Positions 48,316 to 56,422 of a stretch of 64,000 nt of DNA are shown here, piece after piece. A program made the translations under genes and the position numbers. The stretch is taken from the NCBI GenBank assembly GCA_001899065.1, contig MKUZ01000031.1:135382-199381 (forward strand), in the 5' to 3' direction. The notes under the pieces are model-generated. The model saw only the letters and a program-made list of their open reading frames with translations, was not told the origin of the DNA and ran no database searches. Each line of letters opens with the position of its first letter. Positions within the stretch are counted from its first letter, which is position 1. Source of the stretch: Devosia sp. 66-22. GTDB lineage: Bacteria > Pseudomonadota > Alphaproteobacteria > Rhizobiales > Devosiaceae.

Positions 48316-49560
48316 ATGAGCCGTGCTATGAACGATACCGTCGCCGACCGCTTCCTCCGCTATGTGGTGATCGATACCCAGTCGGACGGCGCGTCCGAGA
48401 CGCAGCCTTCGACGATGAAGCAGAAGGATCTGGGCCGCCTGCTGGTCGCCGAATTGCTGGCGCTGGGCATCGCCGACGCGCATCTGGACGAGCACGGCTA
48501 TGTCTATGCGACGATCCCGGGAAATACCGACAAGGACGTGCCGGTCATCTGCTTCTGCTCGCATATGGACACGGCGCCCGATTTCACCGGCACCAATGTG
48601 AAGCCGCAGATCGTGCCCGACTACCAGGGTGGCGACATCCGGCTGTCGGGCGACGCGTCGCGCGTGATCCGGGTCGATGAACATCCGGAGCTGCGCAACC
48701 AGATCGGCAACGACATCATCACTTCGGACGGCACGACGCTTCTGGGCGCCGACGACAAGGCCGGGCTCGCCGAGATCATGAGCGCGGCCGCGCGGCTGGT
48801 GAGCGATCCGGCCATCAAGCACGGTACGATCAAGCTGCTGTTCACGCCCGACGAGGAAATCGGCCGCGGCGTCGACAAGGTGGACCTCGCAAAGCTCGGG
48901 GCGCAGTTCGCCTATACGCTCGACGGCGAGACGGCGGGCGACATCGAGGACGAGACGTTCTCGGCCGACGGGGTCGAGATCAACATCACGGGCGTCGCCA
49001 TGCATCCGGGCTTTGCCAAGGACCGCATGGTCAACGCGATCAAGGTGGCGAGCGCGATCGTCGCCCGGCTGCCGCAGGAACAGTCGCCCGAGACCACCAG
49101 CGGCCGGCAGGGCTTCATCCATCCGGTCGAGATCACCGGCTCGATGGCGAGCGCCAGGATCGCGCTGATCGTGCGCGATTTCGAGGACGCGGGGCTGGCC
49201 GAAAAGAACGCCCTGATCGGGCGGATCGCGCAGGAGGTGGTCGCGGCCTGGCCGGGTGCGACCTACACGCTCAAGGTGCACGAGCAGTACCGCAACATGA
49301 AGGGCGTTCTCGACCGGCACCCGCAGATCGTCGAGAACGCCGTCGAGGCGATCCGCCGCGCCGGCATGACGCCGCGGCGCGGTTCGGTCCGCGGCGGCAC
49401 CGACGGCTCGCGGCTGTCGCTGATGGGCCTGCCGTGCCCCAACATCTTTGCGGGCGGCCACGCCTTCCACTCGCCGCTCGAATGGATCAGCCGGCAGGAC
49501 ATGGAGAAGGCGGTCGCCACGATCGTCGAGCTCTGCAAGCTCTGGGAGGAGCGCGCCTAG
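48316..49560 (+). CDS. pepT: Peptidase T (tripeptide aminopeptidase)
   Basis: A 414-aa M20B zinc aminopeptidase removing the N-terminal residue of tripeptides. Metal and catalytic residues lie in CSHMDTAPD, GADDKAGLAE, TPDEEIGRG, LDGETAG and GGHAFHSPLEW. The start is uncertain: ATG 48316, ATG 48328 (family-like MNDTVADRFLRYV) and GTG 48289 (close behind GAGGGAGAGG) are all in frame. Cytosolic, with no signal peptide. It follows the enolase-superfamily gene by 89 bases. Confidence 0.94.
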   Translation: MSRAMNDTVADRFLRYVVIDTQSDGASETQPSTMKQKDLGRLLVAELLALGIADAHLDEHGYVYATIPGNTDKDVPVICFCSHMDTAPDFTGTNVKPQIVPDYQGGDIRLSGDASRVIRVDEHPELRNQIGNDIITSDGTTLLGADDKAGLAEIMSAAARLVSDPAIKHGTIKLLFTPDEEIGRGVDKVDLAKLGAQFAYTLDGETAGDIEDETFSADGVEINITGVAMHPGFAKDRMVNAIKVASAIVARLPQEQSPETTSGRQGFIHPVEITGSMASARIALIVRDFEDAGLAEKNALIGRIAQEVVAAWPGATYTLKVHEQYRNMKGVLDRHPQIVENAVEAIRRAGMTPRRGSVRGGTDGSRLSLMGLPCPNIFAGGHAFHSPLEWISRQDMEKAVATIVELCKLWEERA

Positions 49561-49570
49561 CGCCCGGCGA

Positions 49571-49741
49571 TCACGGCCCGGCGCCGGCCGCCCTGCGCTT
49601 GCCGGCAAAATGCATGAGGGCGCCGATGGCGGCGAAGACGACGCCGAGCACCCAGGCGACGACATAGAGCAGCGCGAGGGGTATCCAGGCGAGAAGGCCG
49701 GTCAACTCGATCGGCGACCATGCGGCCGTGGTGTAGACCAC
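49571..49741 (-). CDS. Possible 56-aa single-span membrane protein
   Basis: On the minus strand a GTG-initiated frame reads MVYTTAAWSPIELTGLLAWI then a continuous hydrophobic stretch (PLALLYVVAWVLGVVFAAIG) and a basic C-terminus HFAGKRRAAGAGP. Such an uninterrupted helix with positive tail is unlikely by chance and suggests a small membrane protein. There is no good ribosome-binding site or ATG. It overlaps the end of the SRAP remnant and is convergent with pepT. Family unknown. Confidence 0.45.
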   Translation of the reverse strand: MVYTTAAWSPIELTGLLAWIPLALLYVVAWVLGVVFAAIGALMHFAGKRRAAGAGP

Positions 49742-49920
49742 ATCTGAAGGCCATGCCGGTTATCCTCAAGACCGACGAGGAGCGCGATGCGTGGCTCACG
49801 GCACCTTGGAAGGAGCGAGGAAGCTGCAACGACAACGACCGCTTCCGAACGGAGAGCTAGAGGTTCTCCACCGTACACCGCGACTGCATCTGCCGGGAGT
49901 GGAGGAATTCCGAGCGGAGA
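49738..49920 (+). pseudogene. Decayed C-terminal fragment of an SRAP (YedK/HMCES-type) gene
   Basis: From 49738 the plus strand reads PHLKAMPVILKTDEERDAWL and TAPWKE, matching the C-terminal HPKAMPVIL...W region of SOS response-associated peptidases. One base is then missing near 49815: the continuing ARKLQRQRPLPNGELEVL (family LQRPLP) is read one frame earlier, with an extra Gln-Arg from a CGACAA duplication. The catalytic N-terminal Cys and the body of the gene are absent. SRAP proteins crosslink to abasic sites in single-stranded DNA. This copy is certainly non-functional. Confidence 0.7.
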
Positions 49921-49987
49921 CCCACTGCGGTTCAGTGTATCAAAGTTTCAAGAAACGTTATTCTAGCAGGATTTTGAGGGGGCTAGT

Positions 49988-50740
49988 TTGGAACAGATTA
50001 GGGCGTTTGTGGGATACAGCTACCTTGAGAAGGACGAGGTCGTCGTGGCGTCGTTCCTCGACTTCCTTGACAGTCAGGCGCGCGACAATCCCCAACTCGT
50101 GTGGGAGCATGCGAAGCTGTCCAAGGCTAATCTCGCCGCTCGGTATGATGAGGCGGGATTTTTCGAGGAGGCGGAAGAGCTCTGTAAGGAAGCACTCTCC
50201 GCGAAGGAGGTTCCCGAGTACGCAAATAACGTCATGCTTCAAATTTCTGACCGCCCCGAAGAGGAGCGCACCAAGCTAAAGGAGCTTAAGCAGCGCGCTC
50301 GCACCAAGTCGGAATTCTATTCGAGGTTCGGCGGAGCTATGGCGAAGCCACTGACAATGAACGGCGGAGTATGGGCAAGCGACGACCTTGAGTTGACGGT
50401 AAAGTTCGACACGGACTCTATACGCGCCGAGGGGGTCGAGTTCACTTCCGCAATCACGAGTGCTTTAATGGCCATACCCGAGGGCCAACAACAGGTTCGG
50501 TACAAGGTGAGGGTATTCGGGGATATGATTGGGTGCGCCTTCGTCGGGACGTTCAGACCGATCCGCGAGACCGAAGCGCCGCGGAGTATACTCGGTGACG
50601 CTGTCTCCTCTAGCTCGGTGATGGGCTACTTTGACAAGGAGGCCGGTACGCTCGCGATAATGGTTGAGCCAAAGCAAAGTTCACCCAAGATTCGCGAGCT
50701 TCATTCCCAGCGATCTATCCCGGCCATAGCTCAGGCATAG
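49988..50740 (+). CDS. Unrecognised protein, TIR-like start, probable horizontally acquired gene
   Basis: A 250-aa protein from TTG 49988 (GAGGGGG five bases upstream). Residues 1-40 (MEQIRAFVGYSYLEKDEVVV, then ASFLDFLDSQARDNPQLVWE) resemble the first strand and helix of TIR-like domains (F-V-G-Y-S), but the rest of a TIR domain is missing. Residues 46-70 (LAARYDEAGFFEEAEELCKE) look like one TPR-type helix pair. The C-terminal 150 residues are predicted strand-rich (DDLELTVKFDTD, VRYKVRVFGDMIG). Codons AGG, ATA and TTA are frequent, unlike the neighbours. It sits between a decayed SRAP fragment and tRNA-Thr. Function unknown; a relic or variant of a defence gene is possible. Confidence 0.7.
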   Translation: MEQIRAFVGYSYLEKDEVVVASFLDFLDSQARDNPQLVWEHAKLSKANLAARYDEAGFFEEAEELCKEALSAKEVPEYANNVMLQISDRPEEERTKLKELKQRARTKSEFYSRFGGAMAKPLTMNGGVWASDDLELTVKFDTDSIRAEGVEFTSAITSALMAIPEGQQQVRYKVRVFGDMIGCAFVGTFRPIRETEAPRSILGDAVSSSSVMGYFDKEAGTLAIMVEPKQSSPKIRELHSQRSIPAIAQA

Positions 50741-50893
50741 CGGCTCCGATGCCGTGGCCGATGTGCTCCTCGAAGGGCGAGCGTAGTTTCGGCAACCGCT
50801 TCGGCCCGTGATGACACAGAGTTGACACGAGCCGAGGGTCACAAACCGCGGTGCCCCGGTGAACACGTAAATAGTTGAATTTGTTTAGTTAAA
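50741..50893. other. Gap between the foreign gene and tRNA-Thr
   Basis: About 150 bases with no convincing gene. No integrase, no transposase and no second copy of the tRNA 3' end was found here or near 49740. Confidence 0.5.
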
Positions 50894-50969
50894 TGGTGCC
50901 GCTTAGGTGACTCGAACACCTGACCCCATCATTACGAATGATGTGCTCTACCAACTGAGCTAAAGCGGC
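50894..50969 (-). tRNA. tRNA-Thr (anticodon CGT), CCA encoded
   Basis: The minus strand folds as a standard 76-base tRNA. The acceptor stem GCCGCTT pairs with AAGCGGC, the D arm is GCTC-AGTTGGTA-GAGC, the anticodon arm is CATCA-TTCGTAA-TGATG with anticodon CGT, and the T arm is AGGTG-TTCGAGT-CACCT. Discriminator A is followed by an encoded CCA. It reads ACG threonine codons. Its 3' end faces the accessory islet at 49.6-50.8 kb. Confidence 0.96.
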
Positions 50970-50999
50970 CCCTGGGGATCGTCCCGAAGCGGGGGTCTT

Positions 51000-52406
51000 T
51001 TACTGGGCACCCGCGGGGGGCGCAAGCGGAGTTTCCGCTGCAGCAGGGGCGGGGACGGCGGGCGGCGGCCCGACCGGCGCGGGGAGGCGCTCGCCGAGCG
51101 GCCTGGGCTCGCCGCGGCCATTGGCCGTGGACAGCGGCACGCGCCACTCGAAGGCATCGAGGGCGCCGGTGACCGGGGACGTGGGCTCCCATTCGTCCGA
51201 GGTGATGCCGTCGGCGATCCAGACCGGGTCGGCGGGGGCGCGCACGGCGCGGGCCAGCCATTCGCGGGCCTTGCCCTGGTCGGCGTTCTGGCCGTCCTCG
51301 ATCTCGGCCATCAGCAGGCAGACGGCCTGGGTGGGGTCGGTGGCGACATGGTTGGCCAGCGCCGCCCGGGCCGTGGCCCAGTCATAGGCGTCGACGGCTG
51401 ATCGGGCGAGGACGATGGCGGCGGGACGGCTGGCCGGCGGGCTGTCGATGAGCTCGCGCACGCGCTTCAGCCGGTCGACGGCGGAGGCGCCGGGCTGGGC
51501 GTTGGCGTAGAGCGTTGCCACATGCGGATGCGAGGTGGCGCGCCAGACGCGGCGGAGCAGGCTCATCGCCTTGCGCACGTCGCCGCGGTTGGACTGGATG
51601 CGCGCGGCGATCAGCGCCGCGGGCACGAAATCGGGCACGAGCTTGAGGGCGAGCGTCGCGTGGTCGAGGGCGCTCAGCGGGTTGGTGTCGACCTGCTCGC
51701 GGGCGAGCGCGGTTTCGATCACGGCCTGCTTGCGCCGCTTGAGCATCTTTTCTTCGCGTGTCACCGCCGCCTCGGCATTGACGCTGGCGAGCGCCAGCTC
51801 CCACTGGCCACGACGGGTGAGGTCGTCGAGCACCGCGTCGGAGGCCCAGCGGGTCTGCGGCGACAGCGCCACGGCCTTCTGCGCAAAGCTCAGCGCCGCG
51901 TCGGTGCGGCCCTGGGTGCGGGCCTGCTCGTAGAGGCCGGCCAGCGCGGCGACGGCGGTCTTCTTGTTGGAGATGAGGGCGCGATAGTGCTCGCGCGCCG
52001 ACTGCATGTCGCCGAGCGCGAGATCGGAGCGCGCCTCGAGCAGCTGCGCGGCGTGGTTGCGCGGCAGGTTGGAGCGCGCTTCGCGGGCCAGCACGCGGGC
52101 GCGGCCGGGGTCGCCGGCCTGCAGCGCGACGAAGCCGTCCGACAGGGCCGCGACGCCCGCATCGCGGCGGCGTTCGCGGTTGAGCTTGGCGAAATAGCGC
52201 GGCGCATCGAGGATGCGGCGCAGGATCGACCAGGCGAGGATGACGCCGGCAAGGGCGGCCGCCACGACGAAGGCGGCGAGGCCGAGGCGCGGCTGCATGC
52301 GGTAGCCAGCGACCTCGATCATGGCCGTGCCCGGCAGGCTCACCAGCCAGGCGATGCCGGCGGTGAGCAGCAGGCTGACGACGATCCAGGTGGCGAGACG
52401 GATCAT
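51000..52406 (-). CDS. hemY: HemY-like membrane protein with TPR helices
   Basis: A 468-aa inner-membrane protein of the HemY N-terminal family: two hydrophobic helices (ATWIVVSLLLTAGIAWLVSL; GLAAFVVAAALAGVILAW) and the RRILDAPRYFAKLNRERRRD linker, then TPR-like repeats, and a Pro/Ala-rich tail. It is traditionally placed in heme biosynthesis gene clusters, though not a protoporphyrinogen oxidase. It overlaps the mitofilin-like gene by 4 bases, and the operon with hemC and hemD is conserved in alphaproteobacteria. Confidence 0.9.
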   Translation of the reverse strand: MIRLATWIVVSLLLTAGIAWLVSLPGTAMIEVAGYRMQPRLGLAAFVVAAALAGVILAWSILRRILDAPRYFAKLNRERRRDAGVAALSDGFVALQAGDPGRARVLAREARSNLPRNHAAQLLEARSDLALGDMQSAREHYRALISNKKTAVAALAGLYEQARTQGRTDAALSFAQKAVALSPQTRWASDAVLDDLTRRGQWELALASVNAEAAVTREEKMLKRRKQAVIETALAREQVDTNPLSALDHATLALKLVPDFVPAALIAARIQSNRGDVRKAMSLLRRVWRATSHPHVATLYANAQPGASAVDRLKRVRELIDSPPASRPAAIVLARSAVDAYDWATARAALANHVATDPTQAVCLLMAEIEDGQNADQGKAREWLARAVRAPADPVWIADGITSDEWEPTSPVTGALDAFEWRVPLSTANGRGEPRPLGERLPAPVGPPPAVPAPAAAETPLAPPAGAQ

Positions 52407-53626
52407 TGCGTGTCGGCCGTCGTGGTGGCGAGGGCGCGGGCGCGGAGATCGGCGACGAGCCTGGCGGCTTCCGCATGGGCGCGCACGTCGGCGGCCACCA
52501 GCGTGGCCTTGTCGCGCATGGCCTGCGGCAGCGCCTCGATCAGGGCGAGCGCGCCGGCATAGTCGCGGCGCTCCATCGCGCTTTCGAGACGTGACATCAC
52601 GGCCTCGGGGCTGTCGCCGGCGATCTCGTCGGCCGGCCGCAAGGCGAGGATCGACTTGGCCCAGTCGATGGCGCTCTGCGTCCAGTCTTGGCCGCTCGAA
52701 TCGCGGGCGCCGAGGATCTCGGGCACGGCGATGCGGAACTTTGCGTCGAGCGCATCGGGGCGGATGAGGCCGTCCGCCGCGGCGGCGGTGAGCGTCGCCG
52801 GCACCACCAGGTCGGGCAGCACGGTGCGCAGCGCGTCGAGCTCCGCCTGGAACGGCTTTCCACTGGCGAAGGCGCCTTCGAGGCCGCTGAGGATCAGCGG
52901 CAGCTTGAGGGCGGGGCCGACCTCATTGGGCAGCGCCGCATCGATGTGCTGGGTCAGCGCCGTGCGGGCGGCGTCGAGGTCGGTGCGCAGCGAGGCGACG
53001 GTCGAGTCGACGCCATTGAGGCGCGTGGTGAGGCTCGACAGGCCGGTCTCGAGATCGGCGATCGATTGCGCGATGGCGCCCGCATCGGCGCCCGACGCAC
53101 CGGCGGCGATGGCATCGACCTGCGCCTTGAGCGTCCTGAGCTGGGTCTCGAGCGGGGTGAGATCGACGAGGGGTGCCGCCTCGGGGATGGACGCCTCGAC
53201 ATCCGCTATCGACTGGTTCAGCGCGGCGATGCCGGCATCGAGCTGGGCGATGGTGGCATCGAGCGACACCTGGGTGCGCGTCGTGCTCTGCTGGAGGCTG
53301 GTGACGGTGCCGCTGAGCGCATCGAGCTTTTCGCCCTGGGCGGCGAGCTCGGGTTGCAAGTCGGGCTGCTCGGGGCCGCGCGTGGGCAGCGGCAGGGCGT
53401 TGGCGAGCAGGTAAGTCAGCAGCGTGCCCAGCAGCGCGCCGCCGATGGCGACACCGCCCAGGAGCGGCCAGTTGGCGTCGGCGATGTCGAAGCGCGGGGC
53501 GCGCTCGCGCGTGCCGGGGGGCGGGGTCTCGGTGGCGGACGGACGCTCCTCCGGCCGCGCATTGGCATTGCGGGCCGTCAGGTCGATCACCGGCGGTTTC
53601 ACGGGGCCCGTCGAGCGGTCAGCCAT
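52403..53626 (-). CDS. Mitofilin (Mic60-like) family protein
   Basis: A 407-aa protein: a cytosolic N-terminus rich in Pro/Arg, one membrane helix (WPLLGGVAIGGALLGTLLTY) near residue 55-75, a long coiled-coil (LDALSGTVTSLQQSTTRTQV and on), and the conserved C-terminal domain with WAKSILALRPADEIAGDSPE and RRDYAGALALIEALPQ. This is the bacterial relative of mitochondrial Mic60, which shapes cristae; homologs in photosynthetic alphaproteobacteria bend intracytoplasmic membranes. ATG 53626 is chosen over 53635 because AAGG is then correctly spaced. Confidence 0.87.
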   Translation of the reverse strand: MADRSTGPVKPPVIDLTARNANARPEERPSATETPPPGTRERAPRFDIADANWPLLGGVAIGGALLGTLLTYLLANALPLPTRGPEQPDLQPELAAQGEKLDALSGTVTSLQQSTTRTQVSLDATIAQLDAGIAALNQSIADVEASIPEAAPLVDLTPLETQLRTLKAQVDAIAAGASGADAGAIAQSIADLETGLSSLTTRLNGVDSTVASLRTDLDAARTALTQHIDAALPNEVGPALKLPLILSGLEGAFASGKPFQAELDALRTVLPDLVVPATLTAAAADGLIRPDALDAKFRIAVPEILGARDSSGQDWTQSAIDWAKSILALRPADEIAGDSPEAVMSRLESAMERRDYAGALALIEALPQAMRDKATLVAADVRAHAEAARLVADLRARALATTTADTQ

Positions 53627-53638
53627 CCATTGCATCCT

Positions 53639-54358
53639 TCATCGAGGGATCATGCCCATCTTTTGCTCCCGCGCGAAAGAGAGCGCCAATGCCATCATTG
53701 CCTCCTCCGAGGGGTGGTCGGCGAGGCTCACGCGGACGAAATGGGCAGCGATCAGCGGCGCCGCAACGGCCTCGGAGAGACAAAGCATGCCCGGCCGCGC
53801 CCGTGCGGTGCCCGCCGGCGCGAGCCGGGTGAAGGTTTCGGCGGTGCGGCGCGAATAGAACAGCGCGCCGTCGAACTGGCCGAGGTCGGCGGCAAGATGC
53901 TGCGCCGGGTGCATTTCGTAGATCGCGGTGGTGATCACCATCACGCCATGGGGCGCGAGCGCCCGGGCGAGGTCGGCGGCCTGGTGGCGGGCAGTGGGGT
54001 AGAGCACCGGACCATCGACGCCCGCGTCCGCGAGCAGCGCCACGAGGTCCTGCGCATTGCCCGCCGCGCTCACCACTTCGGCAAAGCCCAGCTCGCGCGC
54101 CATGGCGGCGCTGCGGTCGCCCACCGCGTAGACGGGGAGCGACTGGAGGCGGGGCACTTCGCCGCGGTCATGCAGGGCGCGCAGGGCGTTGGCGCTGGTG
54201 ATCGCGAGGGCGGCGAAACCGTCGGCGGGCGGCAGGGTCGTGGTGAGCGTTCGGGCGGTAAGCAACGGTTCGACCACGGCTTCGATGTCTAGCGCCCTGA
54301 GGCGCGCAGCCGTCTCGCTCGCATCGGGCTCCGACCGGGTGACGAGCAGTCTGACCAT
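53639..54358 (-). CDS. hemD: Uroporphyrinogen-III synthase
   Basis: A 239-aa enzyme that cyclises hydroxymethylbilane with inversion of ring D. Sequence conservation in this family is low; the assignment rests on the two-lobed pattern (LLVTRSEPDASETAARLRAL and AALAITSANALRAL), AVGDRSAAMARELGF and position directly after hemC. The gap to hemC is 8 bases. Length is typical. Confidence 0.9.
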   Translation of the reverse strand: MVRLLVTRSEPDASETAARLRALDIEAVVEPLLTARTLTTTLPPADGFAALAITSANALRALHDRGEVPRLQSLPVYAVGDRSAAMARELGFAEVVSAAGNAQDLVALLADAGVDGPVLYPTARHQAADLARALAPHGVMVITTAIYEMHPAQHLAADLGQFDGALFYSRRTAETFTRLAPAGTARARPGMLCLSEAVAAPLIAAHFVRVSLADHPSEEAMMALALSFAREQKMGMIPR

Positions 54359-54366
54359 GTGAGCCC

Positions 54367-55311
54367 TTATCCGGGGAACAGCTTGAGGAAGTCTGAACCG
54401 GCCTTGTCGCGGAGAATCTGGCCCAGTTCGTGGCCGACCGCCTCAGGGGCGGCGGCGGGGCCGGCATGCCGGGCCTCGATCGAGATGCGGCCATCGGGCG
54501 AGAGGATCTCGCCGCGCAGCATCAGGGTCTTTTCGGCGATGTGGCTGACGACGCCGATGGCGGTACGGCAGGAGCCGTCAAGGGCATCGAGCAGGGCCCG
54601 CTCGCCATGCACGGCGGTTGCCGTCTGCTGGTGATTAAGTGGCGCGATAAGCTCGAAACTTCTGCTGTCGTCGGCCCGGATCTCAAGTCCGATGGCGCCC
54701 TGCGCCGGCGCCGGCAGGAAGCGCTCGGGGTCGAGATAATCTGTTATGTCGCTGGCGCGGCCGAGCCGGTTGAGCCCGGCGACGGCGAGCAGCGTGGCGT
54801 CGGCGACACCGTCGGTGAGCTTGCGCAGCCGGGTGTCGACATTGCCCCGGAAGGGCACGATCTCAAGGTCGGGGCGGGCGCGGAGGATCTGGCTGGCGCG
54901 CCGGAGCGAAGAGGTCCCGAGCCGTGCACCTTGCGGCAGTTCATCAAGCGTCTTGACCGATAGCGAGACGAAGGCGTCGCGGATGTCCTCGCGCTCGAGG
55001 AAAGCAGCGAGGACCAGCCCATCGGGCAGCCTGGTCGCCATGTCCTTGCTGGAATGGACGCCGATATCGACTTCGCCGGCCTCGAGCGCGGCCTCGATCT
55101 CCTTGGAGAACAGCCCCTTGCCGCCCGCCGTGCTCAGCGGCGCGTCGGTCAGCCGGTCACCCGAGGTGGTGATGGTGCGGATCTCGATGGCGTCGAGCGG
55201 CAGGCCATGGGCCTCCGACAGCAGCCTCTGGACCAGCCGCGCCTGGACGAGGGCGAGGTTGGAGCCGCGGGAGCCGATGCGCAGGAAGGCCGAAGATTGC
55301 AAAGCGGGCAC
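54367..55311 (-). CDS. hemC: Hydroxymethylbilane synthase (porphobilinogen deaminase)
   Basis: A 314-aa enzyme joining four porphobilinogens. Cys248 in LDGSCRTAIG carries the dipyrromethane cofactor; Asp90 in VHSSKDM is the catalytic acid; LGTSSLRRASQILRARPDL and FRGNVDTRLRKL bind the substrate. It starts at GTG 55311, 52 bases from the divergent tsaD start. First gene of the heme operon hemC-hemD-mitofilin-hemY. Confidence 0.97.
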   Translation of the reverse strand: MPALQSSAFLRIGSRGSNLALVQARLVQRLLSEAHGLPLDAIEIRTITTSGDRLTDAPLSTAGGKGLFSKEIEAALEAGEVDIGVHSSKDMATRLPDGLVLAAFLEREDIRDAFVSLSVKTLDELPQGARLGTSSLRRASQILRARPDLEIVPFRGNVDTRLRKLTDGVADATLLAVAGLNRLGRASDITDYLDPERFLPAPAQGAIGLEIRADDSRSFELIAPLNHQQTATAVHGERALLDALDGSCRTAIGVVSHIAEKTLMLRGEILSPDGRISIEARHAGPAAAPEAVGHELGQILRDKAGSDFLKLFPG

Positions 55312-55363
55312 GTTCTCTCTAGGTCAGGTGCGCAGGCCTTAACCCTCACGGATACTCCGCGCA

Positions 55364-56422
55364 ATGCGGCTTCTCGGCATCGAAACCAGTTGCGACGAAA
55401 CCGCCGCCGCCGTCGTCGAGCGCGACGAGCAGGGGCACGGGCGGATCCTGAGCAATGTGGTGCGCAGCCAACTGGCCGAGCACGCGCCCTATGGCGGCGT
55501 GGTGCCGGAGCTGGCGGCCCGGGCGCATGTGAGCCATCTCGACCGCATCATCGACCGGGCGATCACGGAATCCGGCCTTTCCCTCAATGAGATAGACGGA
55601 ATCGCCGCGACGGCGGGGCCGGGGCTGATCGGCGGCGTGCTGGTCGGGCTGACGACCGCCAAAGCGCTGGCGGCGGCGCTCGGAAAGCCGCTGGTGGCGG
55701 TCAACCATCTCGAGGGGCACGCGCTCACGGCGCGGCTGACCGATGGGCTCGCCTTCCCCTATCTGCTGCTGCTGGTCTCGGGCGGGCACAGCCAGTTCGT
55801 GCTGGTGCGCGGCGTCGGCGATTACGAGCGCTGGGGCACGACGATCGACGATGCCCTGGGCGAGGCGTTCGACAAGGTGGCCAAGCTGCTCGATTTGGGC
55901 AATCCGGGCGGGCCGGAAGTGGAGAAACAGGCGATGGCCGGCGATGCCGGCCGCTTCAGGTTCCCGCGGCCGCTGCTGCGCGAAGAGCGCCTCGACTTCT
56001 CGTTCTCGGGCCTCAAGACGGCGGTGCGGCTCGCGGCCGAACAGATCGCGCCGCTGACACCCAGGGACGTTGCCGACATCTGCGCCTCGTTCCAGCTCGC
56101 GGTGACCGACATCGTCACGACCCGCGCTGCCGCGGCGCTGGCGAAGTTCCGCGCCGAGCTGCCGGACGCGGCGCCGACACTGGTCGTGGCAGGCGGCGTT
56201 GCCGCCAACCGGGCGATCGGCGACGGCCTGCGGCGGGTGGCCGACGAGGCCGGTGCGCGACTGGTGGTGCCACCGATCCCGCTCTGTACCGACAATGGCG
56301 CCATGGTGGCCTGGGCCGGGGCCGAGCGGATGGCGCTGGGGGAGAGCGACGGTCTCGACAGTTCCGCCAGGGCGCGCTGGCCGCTCGACAGCGACGACAT
56401 GAGGCGCCGGCATGCCGCTTGA
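55364..56422 (+). CDS. tsaD: tRNA N6-adenosine threonylcarbamoyltransferase TsaD
   Basis: A 352-aa ASKHA-fold enzyme that transfers threonylcarbamoyl to A37 of ANN-decoding tRNAs. The metal-binding His115 and His119 are in [21 protein letters not shown] starts the ATPase fold; [11 protein letters not shown] and [17 protein letters not shown] follow. Universal and essential in most bacteria. Overlaps gpsA by 11 bases; divergent from hemC, a conserved alphaproteobacterial arrangement. Confidence 0.97.
   Translation: MRLLGIETSCDETAAAVVERDEQGHGRILSNVVRSQLAEHAPYGGVVPELAARAHVSHLDRIIDRAITESGLSLNEIDGIAATAGPGLIGGVLVGLTTAKALAAALGKPLVAVNHLEGHALTARLTDGLAFPYLLLLVSGGHSQFVLVRGVGDYERWGTTIDDALGEAFDKVAKLLDLGNPGGPEVEKQAMAGDAGRFRFPRPLLREERLDFSFSGLKTAVRLAAEQIAPLTPRDVADICASFQLAVTDIVTTRAAAALAKFRAELPDAAPTLVVAGGVAANRAIGDGLRRVADEAGARLVVPPIPLCTDNGAMVAWAGAERMALGESDGLDSSARARWPLDSDDMRRRHAA

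Noticed and set aside
50681-50866. Minus-strand 61-codon frame in the gap before tRNA-Thr
   Set aside because: Cys/Arg-rich, no ribosome-binding site, no protein-like pattern.
49740-50893. Attachment site or integrase for the tRNA-Thr islet
   Set aside because: No second copy of the tRNA 3' end of useful length and no integrase-like frame were found, so site-specific integration is not supported.
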